Below are positions 1-6,025 of a stretch of 6,025 bases of DNA, piece after piece (positions within the stretch are counted from its first letter, which is position 1; each line of letters opens with the position of its first letter). The stretch covers positions 1-6,025 of the forward strand of contig JAQVUQ010000179.1 in the NCBI GenBank assembly GCA_028699365.1, written 5' to 3'. A model generated the notes under the pieces. That model did no database searches. It was not told the origin of the DNA and was given only the letters and a program-made list of their open reading frames with translations. The stretch comes from UBA5359 sp028699365 [NCBI: bacterium] (GTDB taxonomy: Bacteria; UBP13; UBA5359). Both the position numbers and the translations under genes were made by a program.

Positions 1-32
1 GAATCAGTGGTCAGTATGGCAATCCTACCCAC
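1..32 (-). CDS. Start of a further gene, cut by the left edge
   Basis: Only about ten codons are visible: GTG at 32-30 followed by GRIAILTTD and then the window edge. The segment looks like the first beta strand of a Rossmann-type domain, as found at the N-terminus of GT-B glycosyltransferases and sugar formyltransferases. It overlaps the end of the preceding glycosyltransferase gene by eight bases (GTGGGTAG), which fits the packing seen elsewhere here. An AAGG stands nine bases before the GTG. A TTG at 41-39 in the same frame is a possible alternative start, and an in-frame TGA lies just upstream of it. Ten residues cannot identify a product, and the call could be chance. Confidence 0.4.
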   Translation of the reverse strand, partial: MGRIAILTTD

Positions 33-966
33 TTTCGCCAACCTTGCCCGTCATTATCATCGCGGTTATCTCCCTATCCTTTATCCTGGTTGGCCTGCAG
101 ACGCCTATTCTTTTACAAAGCGCCTGCGGCATTAGCGGTATTGCCTTAATAATCCCCATAGCCAAGGCTTTGTTGCCGGACAGAAGATTCGCTACCATAC
201 GATAAGGCAACATAATGAAGAAGATTACAGGGAAAAGGGCATTCCCAACATTCTTAAGCATAAAGAGAACATGGTTTCTGCAGAGGAGAGCATCTTTAGA
301 AGCGTTACCATATTCTTTGCCGAAAGAAGCGCTTATCTTATGATACACTATGCTCCGGGGCTCATAAACTACTTTCCAACCCCGCTTCCAAGCCCTGTAG
401 GAAAGATCCAGGTCTTCATAATATCCCGGACGGTAAAGCGTATCGAACCCGCCAAGTTCCAAAAACATCTCTCGTCGAAAAGCTATGGCACCGCCACAGG
501 CGTCAAGAGTATAGCAGGCATCCTGGCATTTATAATCCCAATCCTTGTAAAACCATCCTTTGTCAAGCCTGTATGTCCGCTTCCCCGTGGTAATGACCTT
601 GCCGTCCCAGTCAAATATTCCGGCTGTAGCAGCAAATACCTCCGGATCAGAAAAATGTCTGATCAGAGGCTCGATAAATCCTCTGTCAAACCGCATATCA
701 TTATTGAGAAAAACGATTATTTCTTCATGATAATTACATATTTCATGGTTTAAAGAGAAAAGATAATCGTTCCTTTGTGCCACGTCGACTGTGAACTCAG
801 GGAAGTTGTTCCTGATAAAGCCTACGCTCTCATCGCTGCTGCAATTATCAAGGACTATGCCTCTGCACCTTACGCTGCAGCTTTCAATGGCATCGCAAAG
901 AGAGGCAAGACAATCCTTGAGATGCGCCATACCGTTATAATTAAGAACTAATATACAACATTCCAT
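25..966 (-). CDS. Glycosyltransferase family 2, rhamnosyltransferase-like
   Basis: This 313-residue protein belongs to the family 2 branch that includes WbbL-type rhamnosyltransferases, and would transfer one sugar to the lipid-linked oligosaccharide. Supporting motifs are CILVLNYNGMAHLKDCLASL (4-23), GIVLDNCSSDES (36-47), the metal-binding NND in IVFLNNDMRFD (N88-D90) in place of a strict DXD, TLDACGGAIAFRREMFLELG (153-172), and GYYEDLDLSYRAWKRGW (181-197) with the ED pair E184/D185 at the catalytic-base position, then YEPRSIVYHKISAS. The segment LFPVIFFIMLPYRMVANLL (244-262) is hydrophobic enough to sit in or on the membrane. The stretch before NND reads RNDYLFSLNHEI, where most relatives have a Gly-rich N-x-GF-x-x-G-N sequence, so this enzyme is diverged in its donor loop. 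The ATG start at 966-964 lies 9 bases after the preceding stop, which is in frame with it, with no clear ribosome site. Substrate is not determinable; rhamnose is only a family hint. Confidence 0.93.
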   Translation of the reverse strand: MECCILVLNYNGMAHLKDCLASLCDAIESCSVRCRGIVLDNCSSDESVGFIRNNFPEFTVDVAQRNDYLFSLNHEICNYHEEIIVFLNNDMRFDRGFIEPLIRHFSDPEVFAATAGIFDWDGKVITTGKRTYRLDKGWFYKDWDYKCQDACYTLDACGGAIAFRREMFLELGGFDTLYRPGYYEDLDLSYRAWKRGWKVVYEPRSIVYHKISASFGKEYGNASKDALLCRNHVLFMLKNVGNALFPVIFFIMLPYRMVANLLSGNKALAMGIIKAIPLMPQALCKRIGVCRPTRIKDREITAMIMTGKVGESG

Positions 967-975
967 ATAGTTAGC

Positions 976-1938
976 TTAATCTTTAGCCAAGAGCTTCCGC
1001 AGGTGAAAGCTCAGATGGCTAAATAACGTGGACAGACAGCGCCATAGAAGATATAGCCAGTATGGTAAACAGCCTGCACCATCGTTCCAGGAAGATTTCA
1101 CAATGTAAATAACAGCTTCCAAATGCTGTTTTCTGATAATGTCTACTGTCAAGCTACTGGCAATACCAAAGCAACTTTCACGCAACGCGACAAGCTCATC
1201 CTCTGTAAACAAACCGGATTGCTTTGCCTTGATATATGTTCTTACCCGACCGACTACTTGTTTTGCACCGCCCAGTGTCCTGGTTACCGAATCGTTATGC
1301 ATCCGCAGCAGGGCCCCGGGACGATTAAAATAGATGAATTTCGTGACCTTTGAAAGCTTCAGCCATAGCCACCAGTCTTGACAGTTCGGAAGGCTTTCTT
1401 CAAAACCACCGGCATCCAGCAAAAGAGACTTTTCAACACATACAACAGGCAAATGAACACAAGCATCTTTGATAAGTATATCGGTTACGTGTGTGGGAGC
1501 ACCTATTTTACCCCAGCCACTATTGTGTTTACCATCAGATCTGTTATTACCGCTAAGGCTCATACGGCAATAATACAGGCCGGCCTCGCCTTTATACTCT
1601 TCTAAATGATCGATGGCAGTTTGCAGATGGTCCGGCAGCCATATATCGTCAGAGTCCAAAAAAGCAATATAGTGTCCGTTTGCCCTTCGCAAGGCCTCAT
1701 TTCTAGCAGCTCCCGGCCCACGCGGATGATCAAGCGGGCGAAAATAGATCGCATATTTCCCAGGCAAACATACTTCCGCAATCTCCATGGCTATATTGAT
1801 CGTATTGTCGGTAGAGCGGTCATCGACAATTATCAACTCCAAATTCGTATAACTCTGTTCCGCGACACTCCTTATCGCATCCCCGATATACTCCTCGGAA
1901 TTATAGGCCGGTATTATTACACTTACTAAAGTTTCCAT
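976..1938 (-). CDS. Glycosyltransferase family 2 (GT-A fold), second of three in tandem
   Basis: This 320-residue protein is a GT-A family 2 transferase with all the expected motifs: METLVSVIIPAYNSEEYIGD at the N-terminus, LELIIVDDRSTDNT (33-46), the loop GPGAARNEALRRANG (74-88), the DXD motif in IAFLDSDDIWLPDHL (D95/D97), and NCQDWWLWLKL (185-195) with D188 as probable catalytic base, followed by RMHNDSVTR (212-220). The last 50 residues are aromatic and hydrophobic (LPYWLYLLWRCLSTLF) and may lie on the membrane. I place the start at ATG 1938-1936. An in-frame TTG at 1950 would add MKNI, but the AGGGA ribosome site touches that TTG with no spacer, while it stands 12 bases from the ATG, and the protein then begins as family members usually do. 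The next gene begins 9 bases after the stop in the same frame. The role is one sugar transfer in repeat-unit assembly; specificity is unknown. Confidence 0.95.
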   Translation of the reverse strand: METLVSVIIPAYNSEEYIGDAIRSVAEQSYTNLELIIVDDRSTDNTINIAMEIAEVCLPGKYAIYFRPLDHPRGPGAARNEALRRANGHYIAFLDSDDIWLPDHLQTAIDHLEEYKGEAGLYYCRMSLSGNNRSDGKHNSGWGKIGAPTHVTDILIKDACVHLPVVCVEKSLLLDAGGFEESLPNCQDWWLWLKLSKVTKFIYFNRPGALLRMHNDSVTRTLGGAKQVVGRVRTYIKAKQSGLFTEDELVALRESCFGIASSLTVDIIRKQHLEAVIYIVKSSWNDGAGCLPYWLYLLWRCLSTLFSHLSFHLRKLLAKD

Positions 1939-1950
1939 AATGTTTTTCAA

Positions 1951-1955
1951 TCCCT
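1951..1955 (-). promoter_or_regulatory. Ribosome binding site favouring ATG 1938 over TTG 1950
   Basis: The minus strand reads AGGGA here. It directly touches the TTG at 1950-1948, leaving no spacer, but stands 12 bases from the ATG at 1938. This is a little long yet workable, and supports the shorter form of the second tandem family 2 glycosyltransferase. Confidence 0.5.
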
Positions 1956-1978
1956 GAGAAACAGATACTAAGCTTATA

Positions 1979-2995
1979 CTATTTTGACCAAGGGGAGAAA
2001 TTAACAGTTCTTCCGGAAATCTTCTCCCTTACCTGCTCAAGACACTGCGTTTTGGCGCCAGGATAGAACTGCCAGTTTATGGGGTTAGTCATAATTCGTT
2101 GTAACTCAACATCAATAAATGAGTATGGTGTCGAAAACCCGGTAAGCCCACTAAGCAATGTTGCCGTATCCAGCGGAACATTATGAAGCAGATACGCCGC
2201 GTCCTTAAATCTCTTACAGCGGAAGAGCGCATATACTCTTAGACAGAACCATCTCACGGTATTTCTCTTTGCTTGTATAAGTTCTTTCCCCTTCAGTGGA
2301 CAATCCGTATTTATCAGGGCTTCCCACTGGATTTCCCATTGCCTAAAAATCCTATGGGGAGAAGGAATTTTGGACTCCTGCTCTCCATGGGCACGCCAGT
2401 AAACCAGCTCCGGCGATACCAGGACAACCGGATACCTTGCGGCAATCTTCAGCCACAATTGCGTATCTCCGATATGTCTTTCACCCGAAAATCCTCCTAC
2501 TGCATCAAAGGCATCCTTCGCAATAAAAGTGGCTGCCGGAGAACGACTCAGCAATCCCCGTCCTAAATAATGCATACGATAGGCATCAATGCTTGACAGA
2601 TAAACAGGAGGCACCCAGGGGTAGTTACTATCCTTCACGATAGCCAATTGGGCATCAGGGAAAGCACTCATTTGCAAAACAAAAGTTTCTAAAGCTATAG
2701 GCGCCATCAAATCATCGGCATCCAGATATTTCAGATAACTGCCGCCGGCATAAGAAGCCGCATGATTTCTATTACAGTAATCGCCCAGATTTTCCGAGTT
2801 CACATACACCTTAACCCGCGAATCTTGAGCGTATTCCCTGGCTATCTCTGCTGATCGGTCTGTGCTGCAATCATCAACCAATAACAGTTCCCAATTCTCG
2901 TAACTTTGCACCAGAACGCTTTCTATAGCCGCCCGCAGATATTTCTCTCGATTATATATTGTGGTTATTACACTAACTAACGGTTGTCTGCTCAC
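1979..2995 (-). CDS. Glycosyltransferase family 2 (GT-A fold), first of three in tandem
   Basis: This 338-residue protein is an inverting GT-A glycosyltransferase, likely adding one sugar of the repeat unit in the cytoplasm. The N-terminal nucleotide-binding half is classic: PLVSVITTIYNREKYLRAAI (5-24), then SYENWELLLVDDCSTDRSAE (31-50), then the metal-binding DXD motif in YLKYLDADDLMAP (D92/D94). The catalytic-base region is GERHIGDTQLWLKIA (171-185), with D177 as the probable base. The WRAHGEQES motif (200-208) after it matches the W/YR-x-H segment common in this family. About 130 residues of helical C-terminal region follow and may bind acceptor or membrane. The start is GTG at 2995-2993, firmly supported by a strong AAAGGAG ribosome site five bases upstream. 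The gene sits 20 bases after the ATP-grasp stop and 40 bases before the next glycosyltransferase. The donor and acceptor sugars cannot be deduced. Confidence 0.95.
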   Translation of the reverse strand: MSRQPLVSVITTIYNREKYLRAAIESVLVQSYENWELLLVDDCSTDRSAEIAREYAQDSRVKVYVNSENLGDYCNRNHAASYAGGSYLKYLDADDLMAPIALETFVLQMSAFPDAQLAIVKDSNYPWVPPVYLSSIDAYRMHYLGRGLLSRSPAATFIAKDAFDAVGGFSGERHIGDTQLWLKIAARYPVVLVSPELVYWRAHGEQESKIPSPHRIFRQWEIQWEALINTDCPLKGKELIQAKRNTVRWFCLRVYALFRCKRFKDAAYLLHNVPLDTATLLSGLTGFSTPYSFIDVELQRIMTNPINWQFYPGAKTQCLEQVREKISGRTVNFSPWSK

Positions 2996-3000
2996 ACCGT

Positions 3001-3007
3001 CTCCTTT
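3001..3007 (-). promoter_or_regulatory. Ribosome binding site fixing the GTG start at 2995
   Basis: The minus strand reads AAAGGAG here, five bases before the GTG start of the first tandem family 2 glycosyltransferase. It is the strongest Shine-Dalgarno match in the window and settles a non-ATG start. It falls in the 20-base gap after the ATP-grasp stop. Confidence 0.8.
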
Positions 3008-3015
3008 GGCAAGTT

Positions 3016-3942
3016 TTACTTATTACGCACAGGCAGCGTAATTCTATTCCCTAATTCAACATCTATTTCATCAGGGAAGAACCTTCCGAATCCTCCCCCA
3101 TGAAAGAAGGTCAGTTCACCAAAGTATACTTTGCCATTCACTTCATAAAAGTCAACCCTTACATGTGGAAACCCGCTTGAAAGTTTACGGGCATATCCAA
3201 TCATTTTCTCAAACGCAATAGGCTTGGGAAAAACCTTTCCACTGGGTTCGTATCCCCATCCAATTGACAATGGGCTCCAGTTCAAATCATAAAAATCACT
3301 TATTGCACGATCTGGCCTTTCGCTACTAAAATAAACCAATTCAGGCTCTCCGTCAAAACAGAAGAATCTATAATCGTACAGTTCACCAGTAGCGTCGTCC
3401 TTTAAAAACCGTTCGCATACGATACGTGGCTTAATATTCCTGTATACCCATTCACGGCAAGACCAGTAATAATTCATACGAATCCACTGCTGCAGCTTTG
3501 CCTTGGCAACTATCCAATTCAGACGATACTTATTTTCGCAAATAATGTTATACCCACTACCATGTGTACATTTGAGCACAAATTTTTCCGGTAATCTATT
3601 TATATCAATTTCATTAACGCTATCATAAACAGCAATAAGATCATTAAGCAAATGACCTAGTCCTATTTCTTCCAGATATCCCCGAACAGCATACTTATCC
3701 GAACAGATTTCGGCATCAGGAGCATACCAGTATAATTTCAACCATTGCAATTTCTCATTAAAGCTCTGTGGATTATCTTTGCTTATCTCTTTGCCAAAGA
3801 TTTTCTTAAATCTAAAATTCAAATACTTTTCATCTGAAAGCGTTCTATAGTAAATTTGTTGTATACGACCTCGTAAAATACGATATAGGTCAGCGCATCT
3901 TGTATCCTTTAACTTATCTTTTGTTGCCAAAAATACTTTCAT
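3016..3942 (-). CDS. TupA-like ATP-grasp protein
   Basis: This 308-residue protein matches the TupA-like ATP-grasp family, whose namesake takes part in teichuronopeptide synthesis in alkaliphilic Bacillus. ATP-grasp enzymes activate a carboxylate as an acyl phosphate and join it to an amine or another nucleophile. The family layout is seen in order: FRFKKIFGKEISKDNPQSF and NEKLQWLKLY (43-71), SDKYAVRGYL (81-90), the ATP-binding strand and loop FVLKCTHGSGYNIIC (121-135), CERFL (176-180), the DYRFFCFDGEP strand pair (190-200), and the metal-binding end VRVDFYEVNGKVYFGELTF (261-279) followed by a Gly-rich HGGGFGRFFP (281-290). In this locus it may attach an amino acid or amine to a sugar acid, or a sugar-acid carboxylate to an amino group; that is inference. 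ATG 3942-3940 is preferred as start, with AGAAGG 13 bases upstream; a TTG at 3972 would add ten residues. The gene looks more AT-rich than its neighbours. Glycosyltransferase genes flank it. Confidence 0.9.
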   Translation of the reverse strand: MKVFLATKDKLKDTRCADLYRILRGRIQQIYYRTLSDEKYLNFRFKKIFGKEISKDNPQSFNEKLQWLKLYWYAPDAEICSDKYAVRGYLEEIGLGHLLNDLIAVYDSVNEIDINRLPEKFVLKCTHGSGYNIICENKYRLNWIVAKAKLQQWIRMNYYWSCREWVYRNIKPRIVCERFLKDDATGELYDYRFFCFDGEPELVYFSSERPDRAISDFYDLNWSPLSIGWGYEPSGKVFPKPIAFEKMIGYARKLSSGFPHVRVDFYEVNGKVYFGELTFFHGGGFGRFFPDEIDVELGNRITLPVRNK

Positions 3943-3985
3943 ATCGTAGTAGAAGCCTTCTATTTGCAACAAACCACATAGACGC

Positions 3986-5152
3986 TTATCTATACTTTCG
4001 AATAAACCTTACCAAGGTATTGGGGACATATGGCCGGTCCAAACGACTGCCCAAAAAACTTGATGCGGCCGGTTTACCTTTATATGATCCCATGGCAATC
4101 AGTTCATCGAATAAATCAGTATACGCTTTACTTGAAGCTTCCAGAGAATATCCTGAAATAATCGTTTTCCTGGCGGCAAGGCTCAGTCTGCCAAACAATT
4201 CTTTATCCTGCTGCAACAGGACGATTCTATCCAACATCCTGTCGGTGTCTCCCTGCTCTACTATATAACCATTCTGTCCATCCTTTATAAGATCATTTGT
4301 TCCGCTCGAAGGCATCACCACAGGGACTTGCCCATAGCTCATGGCCTCCAAAAGAGAGTTGCTCATCCCTTCGAGTGGTGAAAAGGAAATATATATACCG
4401 CATCTTTCATAAAGATCTAAGAGATCACTTGGATTGAGAAAACCGCAGAATTCCACACTATCAGCAAGTCCCTCTCTATAAACATCTCTTTCCAATCTCT
4501 TTCTATCGTTACCACCACCGGCAAGATAAAACTTTATATGGATATCCTTCTTCCTGAAACTCCTCAGCAAGGGTATAAGATAGTCTGTCCCCTTTGCAGC
4601 CTCAATCCTTCCAACATATAGTAAGGCAGAAGCACTGCCCTTTCCACACGTCTCTTCCGCCGGAATTTCCACTCCTGTGGATATATGAACAACTCTTGCA
4701 CGGGTGGGAAGAACAGCCTCTAGTTTTCTACATATGGCTGGCGTCATTGCGGTATGAACATCAGTAATGTGTGCAATAGCTCTAGCCGTATCAAAGTAAT
4801 AATCATAATCACCACAGGCAGTATTAACTACTCTTGTGCCGCTACGACGTAAATGAAAAGCAACCCTGTTGCCGGTAGGATCTCCATTTAACCAAACAAT
4901 GTCAACCGGCATTATCTCACGAGCGATTCTTTGGGTAGCTTTGTATAGGTTCTCATGACAACCGATATCCTCGAAATCATAGTGGCAACAAGCGGATGTA
5001 CGTATACTTTTACTTTCCGCATCAGGTTTGTTGATATGGATCATAGTCGCTTCATAAGCGCCATGAAGGCAAGACATTACGCGGCTTACCCTTGCTTCCA
5101 CACCATAGGCATAAGGCCCATTGATAATTGCTGCTATCCTATGCTTTTTCAC
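3986..5152 (-). CDS. Glycosyltransferase family 4 (GT-B fold, Glycos_transf_1)
   Basis: This 388-residue protein is a retaining GT-B glycosyltransferase that would move a sugar from a nucleotide donor to a growing polysaccharide at the cytoplasmic face of the membrane. The N-terminal domain (about 1-170) opens with MKKHRIAAIINGPYAYGVEA, a Rossmann strand and acceptor-side loop. The C-terminal donor domain is typical: LLYVGRIEAAKGTDYLI (177-193) carries the Arg and Lys that contact the donor phosphates, YLAGGGNDRKRLE follows at 209-221, and PLEGMSNSLLEAMSYG (259-274) contains the EX7E pair E261/E269 that defines the family. The length is normal. The start is GTG at 5152-5150, inside the end of the acyltransferase gene. 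An in-frame TGA lies six codons upstream and no other standard start falls between, so this choice is well constrained. No strong ribosome site is visible, which fits translation by coupling from the upstream gene. The sugar specificity cannot be told. Confidence 0.95.
   Translation of the reverse strand: MKKHRIAAIINGPYAYGVEARVSRVMSCLHGAYEATMIHINKPDAESKSIRTSACCHYDFEDIGCHENLYKATQRIAREIMPVDIVWLNGDPTGNRVAFHLRRSGTRVVNTACGDYDYYFDTARAIAHITDVHTAMTPAICRKLEAVLPTRARVVHISTGVEIPAEETCGKGSASALLYVGRIEAAKGTDYLIPLLRSFRKKDIHIKFYLAGGGNDRKRLERDVYREGLADSVEFCGFLNPSDLLDLYERCGIYISFSPLEGMSNSLLEAMSYGQVPVVMPSSGTNDLIKDGQNGYIVEQGDTDRMLDRIVLLQQDKELFGRLSLAARKTIISGYSLEASSKAYTDLFDELIAMGSYKGKPAASSFLGSRLDRPYVPNTLVRFIRKYR
5139..5152 (-). 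other. 14-base overlap of acyltransferase and family 4 glycosyltransferase genes
   Basis: The GTG start of the glycosyltransferase (5152-5150) precedes the TAG stop of the acyltransferase (5141-5139), so the two coding regions share 14 bases in different frames. With no strong ribosome site before the GTG, restarting of ribosomes that end the acyltransferase is the likely mode of initiation. This would keep the two products in linked amounts. Confidence 0.75.
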
Positions 5153-5783
5153 AGCAACTATCTGCGCTCATTTCGAAACGCATCTTATCCTCACGTCTTC
5201 TGATGATCTTGGCAGGCGCACCACCTGCCAAGGAATATGGCGGCACATCTTTTGTTACAACAGCTCCTGCCGCCAGTACTGAACCTTCACCGACGGTCAC
5301 ACCAGGACAAATAGTAACCCTGTCCCCGATCCAAACATTGTCCTGGATAAAAACAGGATAATTACCATCCTTATAATCATTACCCCAATAGCCATGGTTA
5401 TACGTTTCAACAATCAGTTGACGTGCTATACGAACATTGTCGCCAATAACGATCTCGCCTCCGCTGAAGTAACTGTCGTTTCCTATGCTTACGTTGTTTC
5501 CCACGTATAGGTCGCGCCCGTCATAAACCGTGACCCCTTTCCTGACAATAAGATTGCTGCCGGCCGCGGACACTATTTGGGAAAAGACAAACCTGCGCCA
5601 CCTACGGGCAAGGATCCCTTCAAAAGAGTTGACAAAGAGCATGCAGCAATGCCAGAAGCCATGCCAGAAAAAGGGACGCCATCTATACTCGAAGCCGTAC
5701 CTCGAGTGGAAGATATTCAGGAAGGCCCGCCATTTTCGTCCGACAAATGTCTTGGCCTTACCTGCATCAAATTCATCGCGCAT
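5139..5783 (-). CDS. Left-handed beta-helix (hexapeptide repeat) acyltransferase
   Basis: This 214-residue protein very probably transfers an acetyl or other acyl group from an acyl-CoA to a sugar hydroxyl or amino group of a surface polysaccharide. Residues about 75-180 show imperfect hexapeptide repeats of the left-handed parallel beta-helix fold (LYVGNNVSIGNDSYF, IVIGDNVRIA, VWIGDRVTICPGVTVGEGSVL). The likely catalytic His is H130 in ETYNHGYWGN, on a loop that interrupts the coils as in maltose, galactoside and WcaF-type acetyltransferases. The family closing signature follows at 184-197 (SLAGGAPAKIIRRR). The first 70 or so residues are not helix repeats and are rich in Trp, Phe and Arg (FEYRWRPFFWHGFWH at 31-45), which could pack against a membrane or a partner. 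Such enzymes usually work as trimers in the cytoplasm. The ATG follows the upstream stop directly, with a weak GGGTGA ribosome site five bases before it. The 3' end overlaps the next gene by 14 bases. The acyl donor and acceptor cannot be read from sequence. Confidence 0.92.
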   Translation of the reverse strand: MRDEFDAGKAKTFVGRKWRAFLNIFHSRYGFEYRWRPFFWHGFWHCCMLFVNSFEGILARRWRRFVFSQIVSAAGSNLIVRKGVTVYDGRDLYVGNNVSIGNDSYFSGGEIVIGDNVRIARQLIVETYNHGYWGNDYKDGNYPVFIQDNVWIGDRVTICPGVTVGEGSVLAAGAVVTKDVPPYSLAGGAPAKIIRRREDKMRFEMSADSCCEKA

Positions 5784-6025
5784 TCAGATCACCCGCATTG
5801 CTGTGATAGCTTGGCGTAACGAGCCCATAAAGGGCCTTGAGAATATTATCGACGGATGAATTCTAACTGCACTCATCAAAGCACCACAGGATTGCCTGAA
5901 GGGCTCGCCGTCTGTCCTGAGCAACGTCAGCAGAGCCTTCTCCCGCTTTAACTGCGATGTCTTCTTAACCCTTAGGGCTTCATCGACAAAACGCAAATAA
6001 TCCTCCCTTATACGCTCCTTATCTT
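5784..6025 (-). CDS. Probable glycosyltransferase, C-terminal part (5' end outside window)
   Basis: The reading frame is open to the right edge, so this is the last 79 or so codons of a longer gene. A TTG at 5998-5994 could be read as a start, but the frame continues upstream of it as DKERIREDY, so treating it as a short 70-residue gene would be wrong. The visible part is basic and helical (LRVKKTSQLKREKALLTL, then FRQSCGALMSAVRIHPSIIF). Short basic helical tails of this kind, with an Arg-x-His-Pro segment, are common at the C-terminus of family 2 glycosyltransferases, but no catalytic motif is in view. The product name is therefore inferred mostly from context: it is the first gene in a run of polysaccharide genes on the same strand. 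Its TGA stop at 5786-5784 directly abuts the ATG of the acyltransferase gene, which suggests the two are translated together. That the frame is coding is fairly sure; the function is tentative. Confidence 0.6.
   Translation of the reverse strand, partial: DKERIREDYLRFVDEALRVKKTSQLKREKALLTLLRTDGEPFRQSCGALMSAVRIHPSIIFSRPFMGSLRQAITAMRVI

Noticed and set aside
271-753. A 160-codon plus-strand open frame
   Set aside because: It lies wholly opposite the rhamnosyltransferase-like gene, whose motifs are clear. Its own translation shows no recognisable domain and looks like a reverse-frame shadow.
3943-3985. Possible promoter or terminator between the family 4 and ATP-grasp genes
   Set aside because: The 43-base gap contains only a short GAAGGCTTC near-palindrome without a GC-rich stem or T-run, and no convincing -35/-10 pair. 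The 40-base gap at 1939-1978 and the 20-base gap at 2996-3015 also lack terminator structure.
3900-4268. A 122-codon plus-strand open frame crossing the ATP-grasp/glycosyltransferase junction
   Set aside because: It covers the ends of two convincing minus-strand genes and has no recognisable motif or credible ribosome site.
5530-5859. Plus-strand open frames of 109 and 80 codons opposite the acyltransferase 5' end
   Set aside because: Both are antisense to a well-supported protein and the upstream gene's end, with no family-like motif. They arise from the long minus-strand frame.
5784-5996. A free-standing 70-residue gene starting at TTG 5996
   Set aside because: The frame stays open through the right edge with no stop, so this is better read as the tail of a longer gene.
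1-6025. A CRISPR array, toxin-antitoxin pair, phage-defence system or mobile element
   Set aside because: No direct repeats with spacers, terminal inverted repeats, transposase motifs, nuclease motifs or small paired genes were seen. All coding content is explained by polysaccharide assembly.

Overview
The window is a gene-dense stretch of a bacterial surface-polysaccharide locus. Every supportable gene lies on the minus strand, so transcription runs from high to low coordinates. In that order it holds: the 3' end of a probable glycosyltransferase (>6025-5784), a left-handed beta-helix acyltransferase (5783-5139), a GT-B family 4 glycosyltransferase (5152-3986), a TupA-like ATP-grasp protein (3942-3016), two GT-A family 2 glycosyltransferases (2995-1979 and 1938-976), a third, rhamnosyltransferase-like family 2 enzyme (966-25), and the first codons of another gene that runs off the left edge (32-<1).

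The genes are very tightly packed. There is one TGA/ATG abutment, one 14-base overlap, gaps of 43, 20, 40 and 9 bases, and a probable 8-base overlap at the left edge. No gap is large enough for an obvious internal promoter or terminator, so one polycistronic mRNA with translational coupling is the simplest reading. No part of the window longer than 45 bases lacks a gene. I saw no tRNA, rRNA, CRISPR array, insertion sequence or riboswitch.

Taken together, four complete or nearly complete glycosyltransferases (a fifth is partly visible) would add sugars one after another to a lipid-linked oligosaccharide at the cytoplasmic face of the membrane. The acyltransferase would O- or N-acylate a sugar. 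The ATP-grasp enzyme is the most distinctive member. Its family is known from teichuronopeptide synthesis, and it could join an amino acid or other amine to a sugar carboxylate. The product could be an O-antigen, capsule or exopolysaccharide. No flippase, polymerase, initiating transferase or nucleotide-sugar gene is visible that would decide between these.

The organism cannot be named from this window. It is a bacterium of moderate G+C (about 45-50% in most genes by sampled hand counts) that uses GTG starts. The ATP-grasp gene is more AT-rich than its neighbours. Nothing points to a defence system or other wholly new system. The points worth a second look are the ATP-grasp ligase within the glycosyltransferase operon, its base composition, and some departures from family consensus.
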